Assembly (NCBI GenBank): GCA_022846035.1
Contig: AP025580.1
Span: forward strand, 930,001-994,000
Source of the DNA: Christensenellaceae bacterium
GTDB taxonomy: Bacteria; Bacillota; Clostridia; Christensenellales; Christensenellaceae
Length of the DNA: 64,000 nucleotides
Direction of reading: 5' to 3'
Shown: positions 35,322 through 43,512 of the stretch, in pieces
How the letters are laid out: each line of letters begins with the position of its first letter
Numbering within the stretch: position 1 is the first letter of the stretch
The notes under the pieces: model-generated
Told to the model about the DNA's origin: nothing
What the model saw: only the letters and a program-made list of their open reading frames with translations
The model's database searches: none
Translations under genes and position numbers: made by a program

Positions 35322-37310
35322 TTGCAGAGAATTGGAGTATTTGTCTGTTGGTGCGGCAGCAACATTGCGGCAACGGTAGATGTTGAAGCAGTGGCGCGGG
35401 CGGTGAAAGCTGAGCCTGGCGTTGTCTATACGGCAGATTACCAGTATATGTGCAGCGAGGCCGGACAGTCTCAGATCAAAGATGCTGTCCGCGAGCATAA
35501 ACTGACGGGTATCGTTGTTTGCTCGTGCTCGCCAAGAATGCATGAGGCGACTTTCCGTAAGACGGCGGCCGCAGCGGGACTGAATCCGTATATGGTTGAG
35601 ATTGCCAATATCCGCGAGCAATGTTCGTGGATCCATAAGGATAAGGAAGAGGGAACTAAGAAAGCGATTATCCTCGCGAAAGCGGCGATTGCGAAGCTCA
35701 ATCTGAACGCGCCGCTGACGGCGGGGGAAAGTCCGGTCGTAAAGCGCGCACTCGTCATCGGCGGCGGGATCGCGGGCATACAGACCGCGCTTGATATTGC
35801 GGATGCGGGATATGAAGTGGACATCGTGGAAAAATCGCCGACCATCGGCGGCAAGATGGCGCAGCTCGATAAAACGTTTCCCACGCTTGATTGCGCGGCC
35901 TGTATTCTGACGCCTAAGATGGTGGATGCGGCGGCGCATGAAAAGATCAATATCTACACATACAGCGAGGTGGAGAATGTTTCCGGATTCGTAGGCAATT
36001 TTAAAGTGGATATTCGCAAAAAGGCGCGTAACGTAAACAGCGACCTGTGTACGGGCTGCGGGCTTTGTACGGAAAAATGCCCGTCCAGGAAAGCAAAGAG
36101 CGAATTTAACATGGGACTTTCCAATCGCGGCGCGATCTATATTCCGTTCGCGCAGGCAGTGCCCAATGTTCCGGTGATCGACCACGACGCATGTATCCAT
36201 TATAAGACAGGCAAATGCGGCCTGTGCGAAAAGGTATGCAGCGCGAAAGCGATCGATTTTGACCAACAGGATGAAATCGTGACGCGCGAATACGGCGCGA
36301 TCATCGCGGCGACAGGCTTTAATCCGATTTCGCTTGAAAAGTTTGACGAATTTGGATATTCACAGAATCCGGACGTGGTGACGTCGCTCGAGTTCGAGCG
36401 GCTGACGAACGCGGCGGGGCCGACAAAGGGCGTGCTGCTGCGGCCGTCCGACGGGAAGCACCCCAAAAAGATCGTCTTTATCCAGTGCGTAGGCTCGCGC
36501 GACACCTCCGGCTGCGGGAAGCCGTACTGCTCGAAGATATGCTGTATGTATACCGCGAAGCACGCTATGCTTACGCGGGAAAAATATCCGGACACGCAGG
36601 TGACGGTGTTTAATATCGACGTACGTACGCCGGGCAAGAACTTTGACGAGTTCCAGCGCCGCGCGGTGGAACAATACGACGTAAACTACATCAAAGGTAT
36701 GGTCGGCAAGGTTGCGGAGCAGGACGGAAAGCTGATGGTACAGGGGTCAGACCTGATCAGCAATACGCAGGTTGTGATCGACGCGGATCTCGTCGTGCTG
36801 GCGGCGGCCATCGAGCCGGACAAGACGGCGCGGCAGATCGCCACCATGCTTACGGCCAGTATGGATACCAACGACTTCTTTACCGAAGCGCACCCCAAAC
36901 TGCGTCCGGTGGAAAGCCCGACGGCGGGCGTATTCCTCTCCGGCGTATGCCAGGGGCCGAAAGATATTCCGGAAACGGTTGCGCAGGCAGGCGCGGCGGC
37001 GGCAAAGGTAATCGGACTGCTGTCCAAGGATAAGCTGAGCTGTAACCCGTGCGTGGCCATCAGCGACGAGCTGTTGTGCAACGGATGTAGCGCGTGCGCG
37101 AATGTGTGCCCGTACGGAGCGATCGAATATATCGAAAAAGAAATAAATGACCACGGCGTACGTGAGACACGCCGTATCGCGCAGGTCAACGAGGCGGTAT
37201 GCCAGGGCTGCGGCGCTTGTACGGTGACATGTCCCTCGGGCGCGATGGACCTGAAAGGATTTACAAACAGACAGATTATGGCGGAGGTGGATGCGATATG
37301 CAGGAATTAA
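35322..37310 (+). CDS. hdrA: Heterodisulfide reductase subunit A-like protein (bifurcating flavoprotein)
   Basis: A 662-residue FAD protein, the proposed electron-bifurcating centre of Hdr complexes. It begins at a TTG (35322) with VCWCGSNIA, has the FAD site VIGGGIAGIQTALDIADAG, the HdrA marker LDCAACILTPKMV, a ferredoxin insertion CTGCGLCTEKCP, the characteristic YCSKICCMYTAKHAML, and a C-terminal pair CNGCSACANVCP and CQGCGACTVTCP. All Fe-S sites seem intact. It should take electrons from the FlxD/Flx proteins and deliver one to ferredoxin and one to HdrBC. Selenocysteine is not needed. Confidence 0.92.
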   Translation: MQRIGVFVCWCGSNIAATVDVEAVARAVKAEPGVVYTADYQYMCSEAGQSQIKDAVREHKLTGIVVCSCSPRMHEATFRKTAAAAGLNPYMVEIANIREQCSWIHKDKEEGTKKAIILAKAAIAKLNLNAPLTAGESPVVKRALVIGGGIAGIQTALDIADAGYEVDIVEKSPTIGGKMAQLDKTFPTLDCAACILTPKMVDAAAHEKINIYTYSEVENVSGFVGNFKVDIRKKARNVNSDLCTGCGLCTEKCPSRKAKSEFNMGLSNRGAIYIPFAQAVPNVPVIDHDACIHYKTGKCGLCEKVCSAKAIDFDQQDEIVTREYGAIIAATGFNPISLEKFDEFGYSQNPDVVTSLEFERLTNAAGPTKGVLLRPSDGKHPKKIVFIQCVGSRDTSGCGKPYCSKICCMYTAKHAMLTREKYPDTQVTVFNIDVRTPGKNFDEFQRRAVEQYDVNYIKGMVGKVAEQDGKLMVQGSDLISNTQVVIDADLVVLAAAIEPDKTARQIATMLTASMDTNDFFTEAHPKLRPVESPTAGVFLSGVCQGPKDIPETVAQAGAAAAKVIGLLSKDKLSCNPCVAISDELLCNGCSACANVCPYGAIEYIEKEINDHGVRETRRIAQVNEAVCQGCGACTVTCPSGAMDLKGFTNRQIMAEVDAICRN

Positions 37311-37750
37311 GCGAAACAAAAAGCAGCGAATTCAAGCCGTTGATCGTCGCTTTCTGCTGTAACTGGTGCAGCTATGCGGGGGCGGACCTCGCGGGGACGA
37401 GCAGGCTTTCCTATCCGGCGGACGTCAAGATTATCCGCGTGCCCTGTTCGTGCCGCGTGAATCCGATGTTCATTCTGCGGGCGTTTCAGCGCGGGGCGGA
37501 CGGCGTCATCATCAACGGCTGCCACCCGGGCGACTGCCATTATTCGACGGGTAACTATTACGCGCGCCGGAGATTGGCGCTTTTGTTCAGTATGCTCGAA
37601 TACCTGGGTATCGAGAAAGGACGGACGCGCGTCGAGTGGGTTTCGGCTGCGGAGGGCCAGAAATTTGCGCAGGTAATGAATGAATTTTCCAAGACCATCC
37701 ACGAGCTGGGCGAGAACAAAAGGCTGGAGGATTTGAGATGCAAGAAATAG
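37298..37750 (+). CDS. MvhD/FlxD-like iron-sulfur electron-transfer subunit
   Basis: A 150-residue protein of the methyl-viologen hydrogenase delta family, with FCCNWCSYAGADLAG, PCSCRVNP and NGCHPGDCHY cysteine motifs that hold a 2Fe-2S cluster. It docks onto HdrA and feeds it electrons. The start at 37298 overlaps the hdrA end by 13 bases and has GGAGGTGG upstream. No hydrogenase large or small subunit is near, so its electrons must come from the Flx-type NAD oxidoreductase further along, as in FlxABCD-HdrABC complexes. Confidence 0.88.
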   Translation: MQELSETKSSEFKPLIVAFCCNWCSYAGADLAGTSRLSYPADVKIIRVPCSCRVNPMFILRAFQRGADGVIINGCHPGDCHYSTGNYYARRRLALLFSMLEYLGIEKGRTRVEWVSAAEGQKFAQVMNEFSKTIHELGENKRLEDLRCKK

Positions 37751-38757
37751 AAAAAACAATCAAAGACAGGGCCAAACAGCTTCTTGACGAAAGCGTCGTG
37801 GATCGCGTATTAGGCTGGAAAAAAGGCGAGTATGGATATGACAATACACCGGCCGTGTTTTTTAAAGACGATTTGGACGGTCTCGTATATAACAGCTTTT
37901 GCGGCGCGAACTTAAGTAAGTACCTGATTGCGGAAAGCAAAAAAGACGGGAAGATCATGGTTCCCTTAAAACCGTGCGATACCTACAGCTTTAACCAGCT
38001 TGTAAAAGAACACCGTATCGACCGTTCCAAGATCTATGTGCTGGGTATCCCGTGCCATGGTATGGCGGACAAGGATAAGATGCATGCCAAAGGCATTAAA
38101 GGAATCACCGGCGTAAAAGAGCATGTGCATATGAAAGGCGTGGAAGACGGAGAGGACGATTACAGCGAGCTTGAAGTATCGACTGTTTACGGCGATAAAA
38201 TGTGCAGGACGCAGGATGTTCTTTTGGAAAAATGTATGGCCTGCAAGGGCAAGGAATGCGTGGTGTTTGACGAAATCGTAGAAGATAAGCATCCGCTTCC
38301 AAGCCGCGCGTACGACCGTTTCGGCATGGTGAAGCGACTGGAGAACATGACTCCTGACGAGCGCTTTGCTTTCTGGCGCAGCGAGCTTTCCAAGTGTATT
38401 CGCTGCAATGCCTGCCGAAACGCGTGCCCTGCATGCTCGTGTTTAAAATGCGTGTTTGACAATGATGCTTCCGGCATTAGCAGTAAGGCGAATGTGGATA
38501 CATTTGAAGAGAATATGTTCCATATCATACGCGCATACCATGTGGCGGCGCGCTGCACAGACTGCGGCGAATGCAGCCGCGTGTGCCCGCAGGGGATACC
38601 GCTCCACCTGTTAAACCGCAAATTTATCAAAGATATTAATGAATTTTACGGGGACTATCAGGCGGGGAGCGACGACGAATCCCCATGGCCGCTCGTGGAA
38701 TACACACAGGATGATGTAGAGCCGGGCGCGGCACATGGAAAAGGAGGCGGAAATTGA
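37738..38757 (+). CDS. Fe-S protein of the Flx/FrhB-like type
   Basis: A 339-residue protein with an N-terminal domain resembling the coenzyme F420 hydrogenase/formate dehydrogenase beta family (KPCDTYSFNQLVKE, LGIPCHGMADKDKM), a central CMACKGKEC, and two 4Fe-4S sets, CIRCNACRNACPAC and CTDCGECSRVCP. In Flx operons the comparable protein links the NADH-oxidising subunit to the Hdr part. It overlaps FlxD by 13 bases and its stop overlaps the next start. A role with F420 is unlikely in this type of organism. Confidence 0.8.
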   Translation: MQEIEKTIKDRAKQLLDESVVDRVLGWKKGEYGYDNTPAVFFKDDLDGLVYNSFCGANLSKYLIAESKKDGKIMVPLKPCDTYSFNQLVKEHRIDRSKIYVLGIPCHGMADKDKMHAKGIKGITGVKEHVHMKGVEDGEDDYSELEVSTVYGDKMCRTQDVLLEKCMACKGKECVVFDEIVEDKHPLPSRAYDRFGMVKRLENMTPDERFAFWRSELSKCIRCNACRNACPACSCLKCVFDNDASGISSKANVDTFEENMFHIIRAYHVAARCTDCGECSRVCPQGIPLHLLNRKFIKDINEFYGDYQAGSDDESPWPLVEYTQDDVEPGAAHGKGGGN

Positions 38758-39788
38758 TGAAGAAATTGCCTATGAACCGGATCGGCGAGCTTTTTTCCGC
38801 AATCGATGAAAAAAAGGAGCTGTACCTGCCGGTATTCAGCACCGGTAAGGTAAATTATGACCGATGGAAAGAAGACGCCAAAGTTAAGCTTTCCGCGCTT
38901 AACACGGTAAAATCCCCCAAGGATTTGTTTTTTCCGCAGAGCGAGGACCTGGTCGCCTTTAAGATGCAGGGAAAAAGCATTGAGGTGCTGCCGCCGGAGG
39001 AGCCGGACACACCGTTTGTGGTCTTTGGCGTACGCCCGTGCGACATACGCAGCCTCGATATACTGGATAGGGTGTTCCTCGCGGATCCTGTGGATACTTA
39101 TTATAAGGCACGGCGCGAAAACGGTATCGTGGTCGGCCTTGCGTGCAGCGAGCCGGAGGAAACATGCTTCTGCGGAACGTTTGGTATCGACGCGACGCAG
39201 CCAGGCGGCGACGTGGCGGCGTGGGTCGCAGACGATACCCTGTACTGGAAGCCGCTCACGCAAAAGGGCGAGGAGCTGACGGCACAGGTCGGATCGCTTT
39301 TTGAGGAGGCTGATGACAGTGAAATTGACGATGTGGTCGCGAAGACCAAAAAGATACTGGATCAATTGCCTTTAAAGAATCTGAGCCTCAAGGGCATTGA
39401 CGGGAACGCGACGGAGCGGCTGTTCGATTCCCCTAAATGGGAGGAATTATACCGCGCGTGTATCGGCTGTGGAACGTGCACGTTTGTGTGCCCGACCTGC
39501 CAGTGCTACGATATTCGCGATTTCGATACAGGAAAGGGAATCAGGCGCTACCGCTGCTGGGATTCATGTATGTATTCGGACTTTACACGGATGGCACACG
39601 GCAATCCGCGCAAAACGCAGCTTGAACGTTTCCGCCAGAGATTTATGCATAAGCTGGTATATTTTCCGGCGAACAACGATGGTGAATATTCATGCGTGGG
39701 TTGCGGGAGATGTGTTTCCAAATGCCCCATCTCGATGAATATTGTAAAGGTAATAAAAGCGTTGGGAGAGAATGAAGATGGCGAATAA
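38757..39788 (+). CDS. Fe-S protein, anaerobic sulfite reductase A / Flx-like
   Basis: A 343-residue protein related to AsrA: the PFVVFGVRPCDIRSLDILD segment, then CIGCGTCTFVCPTCQCYD and CVGCGRCVSKCP as two 4Fe-4S sites. AsrA-type proteins pair with an AsrB-type flavin oxidoreductase, which is the next gene. AsrC (siroheme) is absent, so sulfite reduction is not implied. Start ATG 38757 is preceded by AAGGAGGCGG; a TTG one codon earlier is possible. Confidence 0.85.
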   Translation: MKKLPMNRIGELFSAIDEKKELYLPVFSTGKVNYDRWKEDAKVKLSALNTVKSPKDLFFPQSEDLVAFKMQGKSIEVLPPEEPDTPFVVFGVRPCDIRSLDILDRVFLADPVDTYYKARRENGIVVGLACSEPEETCFCGTFGIDATQPGGDVAAWVADDTLYWKPLTQKGEELTAQVGSLFEEADDSEIDDVVAKTKKILDQLPLKNLSLKGIDGNATERLFDSPKWEELYRACIGCGTCTFVCPTCQCYDIRDFDTGKGIRRYRCWDSCMYSDFTRMAHGNPRKTQLERFRQRFMHKLVYFPANNDGEYSCVGCGRCVSKCPISMNIVKVIKALGENEDGE

Positions 39789-40626
39789 CATAGATATGGA
39801 CAGAAAGGATGTACTCATCCCAAGCATCGGCGTAATTACGGATATTAGGAAAGATACGCCGGACGTCAAGACTTTCCGCGCGGAGGGGCTTGAGGGCGGC
39901 GTTTGCTTTGCGCATATGCCGGGGCAGTGCGCCATGCTTTCCATTCCGGGCGTCGGGGAAGCGATGTTCTCCATTACATCGTCGCCGACCAATACGGAAT
40001 TTATGGAATTCAGTATCAAAAAATGCGGCTGCCTCACAGACTGGCTGCACCAGATGGACGCCGGACAGCAGATTACGATCCGCGGACCGTATGGAAACGC
40101 TTTTCCGGTGGAAACAGAGCTGAAAGGAAAAGACCTGCTTTTTATCGCGGGCGGTATCGGCCTTGCTCCGCTCCGTTCGGTGATCAATTATGTACTGCAT
40201 TACCGTGAAAATTACGGCAAAATCGACATCGTATACGGGTCGCGCTCCATGGAAGACCTGGTGGATTTCAACGAAATCAAAGAGGAATGGAGCAATGCAA
40301 AGGATGTGCAAGTACACCTGACGATCGACAGGGAAGAGGGAAAATGGGACGGACACGTCGGCTTTGTACCCAATTATGTCAAGGAGCTTGGCTTTACGAC
40401 GGACAAAACGGCGCTCGTGTGCGGGCCGCCGATTATGATCAAGTTTGTGCTGCAGGCATTGCAGGAATTGGGATTCGATAAAAAACAGGTGTATACGACG
40501 ATGGAGCTTCGCATGAAGTGCGGCGTTGGTAAATGCGGGCGCTGCAACATCGGTTCAAAGTATGTATGTAAAGACGGTCCGGTATTCCGCTGCGATGAGC
40601 TGGAAGAGCTACCGGACGAATATTGA
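39778..40626 (+). CDS. FAD/NAD(P)-binding oxidoreductase, AsrB/FlxA-like
   Basis: A 282-residue ferredoxin-NADP reductase-like protein: FAD part with MFSITSSPTN, NAD part with IAGGIGLAPLRS and VCGPPIMIKF, and a C-terminal 2Fe-2S cysteine cluster MKCGVGKCGRCNIG followed by VCKDGPVF. This is the entry point for NADH (or NADPH) electrons into the Hdr-Flx assembly. ATG 39778 is preferred over 39772 for ribosome spacing. The gene overlaps the end of its AsrA-like partner. Confidence 0.88.
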   Translation: MANNIDMDRKDVLIPSIGVITDIRKDTPDVKTFRAEGLEGGVCFAHMPGQCAMLSIPGVGEAMFSITSSPTNTEFMEFSIKKCGCLTDWLHQMDAGQQITIRGPYGNAFPVETELKGKDLLFIAGGIGLAPLRSVINYVLHYRENYGKIDIVYGSRSMEDLVDFNEIKEEWSNAKDVQVHLTIDREEGKWDGHVGFVPNYVKELGFTTDKTALVCGPPIMIKFVLQALQELGFDKKQVYTTMELRMKCGVGKCGRCNIGSKYVCKDGPVFRCDELEELPDEY

Positions 40627-40642
40627 GAGGAGAGACAAGGTA

Positions 40643-41317
40643 ATGGAAGAAATGGTAAATGTCTTTCTGATGGGCAAAAAATACAGCGTCCCGTCAGGCC
40701 TTACCATCATGGGGGCAATGGAATATGCGGGATACCAGCTTGTGCGCGGCTGCGGCTGCCGCAACGGATTTTGCGGCGCCTGTGCGACAATCTACCGGAT
40801 CAAGGGCGATAATACGCTAAAGTTCTGCCTGGCATGCCAGACGACGGTGGAAGACAATATGTACGTTGCGATGCTGCCGTTTTTCCCGATCGTGAAGCCG
40901 GTCTATGATATGGAAAAAATAAAGCCGACGGAGCAGATTATGATGCAGCTTTATCCGGAAATATATAGCTGTATCGGCTGCAACGCATGTACAAAAGCCT
41001 GCACGCAGGAGCTTAAGGTTATGCAGTATATTGCGCACGCGCAGCGCGGCGAATATGAGAAATGCGCGGAAAAGTCCTTTGACTGCGTAATGTGCGGCGT
41101 ATGCTCCGCGCGTTGTCCGGCCGAAATATCCCATCCGCAGGTCGCCTTGCTGGCGCGCCGCCTGACAGGAAAATATATCGCGCCTGAAGCAAAGCATTTA
41201 ACGCGGCGTGTGGATGAAATAGAACACGGGGATTTTATCAAGCTTTTGGAAGACGTGGCGAACAAGCCCATCGAGGAGTTAAAAGAGCTTTATAATCACA
41301 GAGAGATCGAACAATAA
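40643..41317 (+). CDS. Fumarate reductase-like iron-sulfur subunit (soluble type)
   Basis: A 224-residue protein with an N-terminal 2Fe-2S ferredoxin domain (GCGCRNGFCGAC, then FCLACQT) and two 4Fe-4S motifs, CIGCNACTKAC and CVMCGVCSARCP. It resembles the N-terminal part of methanogen TfrB and SdhB/FrdB, but it lacks the CCG domains that TfrB carries, which are supplied here by hdrB. No membrane-anchor subunit (FrdC/FrdD) follows, so the enzyme should be cytosolic. ATG 40643 has AGGAGAGACAAGG upstream. The flavoprotein subunit follows after 15 bases. Confidence 0.85.
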   Translation: MEEMVNVFLMGKKYSVPSGLTIMGAMEYAGYQLVRGCGCRNGFCGACATIYRIKGDNTLKFCLACQTTVEDNMYVAMLPFFPIVKPVYDMEKIKPTEQIMMQLYPEIYSCIGCNACTKACTQELKVMQYIAHAQRGEYEKCAEKSFDCVMCGVCSARCPAEISHPQVALLARRLTGKYIAPEAKHLTRRVDEIEHGDFIKLLEDVANKPIEELKELYNHREIEQ

Positions 41318-41332
41318 GGAGGCGGGGATAAT

Positions 41333-42949
41333 ATGTTTACACCAGAAATGCTTGCGTCCATCAAAAAGGTGGAAGAGACAAGGGCGGCAAGGATCGGCGT
41401 GGAACCCAGGAGAATGACCGCCGACGAAAAGGACGAATTACTAAAGAAATTCCATCCGGATTATCGGGAGGACAGTTTTGAGACGCTTAAGATAGGCCCT
41501 AATAAAGGAGATAAGGTTCCGCGTGAGCTGGCTGCGCTGCTGCAGGCAAACAGCAGGGTGCAGGGCCTTGAGCTTGACCTTGACAGGATCGAATACGATG
41601 TGGATGTACTCATTATCGGCGGCGGCGGCGCGGGCGCGTCAGCGGCGGTCGAGGCGCATAAGGCCGGCGCGAACGTCATGGTCGTCACTAAGCTGCGGAT
41701 GGGCGACGCAAACACCATGATGGCGGAAGGCGGAATCCAGGCGGCGGACAAGCCGAACGATTCTCCGGCGATTCATTATCTGGACGCGCTTGGCGGCGGG
41801 CACTATGCAAACAAGCCCGAGCTTTTAAAAAAGCTGGTCACGGAAGGACCGGGCGCGGTCAAATGGCTGAATGAGCTGGGCGTGATGTTCGACAAGGAAG
41901 CGGACGGTACGATGATCACTACCCACGGCGGCGGTACGTCCCGCAAACGGATGCACGCCGCGCGCGACTATTCGGGCGCGGAGATTATGCGCGTGCTGCG
42001 CGACGAGGTGATGAACCGCCAGATCCCAATCGTAGATTTTACGGCGGCGATCGAGCTGCTCCTTGATGAAAACGGCAGGGCTGCGGGCGCGGTGCTGATG
42101 AATATGGAGACGGGCGAATACATGATCGCGCGCGCGAAGACGGTGATTATTGCAACAGGAGGCGCGGGCAGGCTGCATTATCAGGGCTTTCCGACATCCA
42201 ACCATTATGGCGCGACGGCGGACGGCCTGATTCTCGCCTACCGCGCGGGCGCTCCGCTGCTGTATGCGGATACGCTGCAATACCATCCCACAGGCGTCGC
42301 TTTCCCCGAACAGATCTTCGGCGCGCTGGTGACGGAAAAAGTCCGTTCTATGGGCGCAATGCTCATAAACTCCGAAGGCGAGGCGTTCATGCATCCGCTC
42401 GAGACGCGCGATGTGGCGGCGGCTTCTATCATCAGGGAATGCAACGAGCGGCATAAAGGAGTGCAGACGCCTGAGGGATACGGCGTGTGGCTGGATACGC
42501 CGATGATCGACATCATACATGGCGCGGGAATGCTGGAAAAACGCCTGCCTGCCATGCTGCGCATGTACATGAAGTATGATATAGACATGCGTAAGGTACC
42601 GATCCTCATCTATCCGACGCTGCACTACCAGAACGGAGGCGTCAATATTACGGTGGATGGCCAGAGCGGGGTTGAGAACCTGTTTATCGCGGGGGAGGCT
42701 GTAGGCGGAATCCACGGAAGAAACCGTTTGATGGGCAATTCGCTTTTGGATGTTATCGTATTCGGACGGAACGCGGGACAGCATGCATCCGAAAAGGCAC
42801 GGTCGGTAACGCCCGGCAAGCTTACGCTAAGGCATGTCGGGGAATTTGCCAAAGAGATGGAAGCTGCGGGCATAAAGAGCGACAAGGTTTCCCCATTGTT
42901 ATTGCCAACCTATACGCACGGCCGCGAGAAACGCCAGGCGGAACAATAA
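41333..42949 (+). CDS. Fumarate reductase/succinate dehydrogenase-like flavoprotein (soluble type)
   Basis: A 538-residue FAD protein. An unusual N-terminal extension of about 88 residues precedes the FAD motif VLIIGGGGAGASAAVEA. Catalytic features of fumarate reductases are present: HPTG at 318-321, Arg359 in LETRDVAAASI, His431 in PTLHYQNGG and HGRNRLMGNSLLD near 461. At the position of the covalent-FAD histidine there is Asn127 (DANTMMAEGG), so FAD should be non-covalent, as in TfrA and NadB. The C-terminal capping domain is short (about 60 residues). NadB is unlikely given the operon. Last gene of the array. Confidence 0.85.
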   Translation: MFTPEMLASIKKVEETRAARIGVEPRRMTADEKDELLKKFHPDYREDSFETLKIGPNKGDKVPRELAALLQANSRVQGLELDLDRIEYDVDVLIIGGGGAGASAAVEAHKAGANVMVVTKLRMGDANTMMAEGGIQAADKPNDSPAIHYLDALGGGHYANKPELLKKLVTEGPGAVKWLNELGVMFDKEADGTMITTHGGGTSRKRMHAARDYSGAEIMRVLRDEVMNRQIPIVDFTAAIELLLDENGRAAGAVLMNMETGEYMIARAKTVIIATGGAGRLHYQGFPTSNHYGATADGLILAYRAGAPLLYADTLQYHPTGVAFPEQIFGALVTEKVRSMGAMLINSEGEAFMHPLETRDVAAASIIRECNERHKGVQTPEGYGVWLDTPMIDIIHGAGMLEKRLPAMLRMYMKYDIDMRKVPILIYPTLHYQNGGVNITVDGQSGVENLFIAGEAVGGIHGRNRLMGNSLLDVIVFGRNAGQHASEKARSVTPGKLTLRHVGEFAKEMEAAGIKSDKVSPLLLPTYTHGREKRQAEQ

Positions 42950-42963
42950 AAATATTAGATAGA

Positions 42964-42993
42964 CAGCCCTTCGGTTTTGAAGGGTTGTTTTTA
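42964..42993 (+). terminator. Terminator of the C4/Hdr/Frd operon
   Basis: CAGCCCTTC and GAAGGGTTG form a nine-base stem with a short loop, followed by TTTTTA. Confidence 0.85.
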
Positions 42994-43052
42994 TTTAGAG
43001 GTCTGTGCTACAATTTATGGCGGATTGATAAAACAGATTTAGGAGTGAAACC

Positions 43053-43496
43053 ATGGAAAAACAAGCGGTTAATATCAAAAAGCTGCATGAGCAGGCGGTC
43101 ATCCCGACATATGGTTCGGAACATTCCGCGGGTGCAGACCTTTACGCATGTATAGACGAGGATATGATCATCCAGCCGGGAGAAACGAGACTTGTGCCCA
43201 CGGGGCTGGCGATGGAAATTCCGGTTGGGTTTGCCGGTCTTATCTATGCGCGCAGCGGGCTGGCGACCAAACGAGGCCTTGCGCCGGCAAATAAGGTAGG
43301 CGTTATTGACAGCGACTATCGGGGCGAAATACTCGTTTCGCTCTACAATCACTCTCCTGAGGCGCAGATGGTTACGTCCGGCGAGCGTATCGCTCAGTTG
43401 GTTTTAACGCCGGTGCTGGCAGTGCATTTCTGCGAGGTTGAAGAGCTATGCGCGACGCAGCGCGGCGACGGAGGATTCGGTTCAACGGGAAAATAA
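43053..43496 (+). CDS. dut: dUTP diphosphatase
   Basis: A 147-residue trimeric dUTPase that removes dUTP and supplies dUMP. The five family motifs are seen: AGADLYA, ARSGLA, GVIDSDYRGE, RIAQLVL and the C-terminal RGDGGFGSTGK. ATG 43053 has TTAGGAGTG upstream. It lies 16 bases before the start of manA, so the two are probably co-transcribed without an obvious metabolic link. Confidence 0.95.
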   Translation: MEKQAVNIKKLHEQAVIPTYGSEHSAGADLYACIDEDMIIQPGETRLVPTGLAMEIPVGFAGLIYARSGLATKRGLAPANKVGVIDSDYRGEILVSLYNHSPEAQMVTSGERIAQLVLTPVLAVHFCEVEELCATQRGDGGFGSTGK

Positions 43497-43512
43497 CGGC
43501 AGGGAGCATAAC

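Noticed and set aside
38757-40626. Anaerobic sulfite reductase (AsrAB)
   Set aside because: No siroheme subunit AsrC; the genes lie between Hdr and fumarate-reductase genes and overlap their neighbours, so an Flx-type role is better supported.
41825-42784. Reverse open frame of about 319 codons inside the fumarate reductase flavoprotein gene
   Set aside because: Antisense shadow of a gene with clear FAD and catalytic motifs; no ribosome site or family features.
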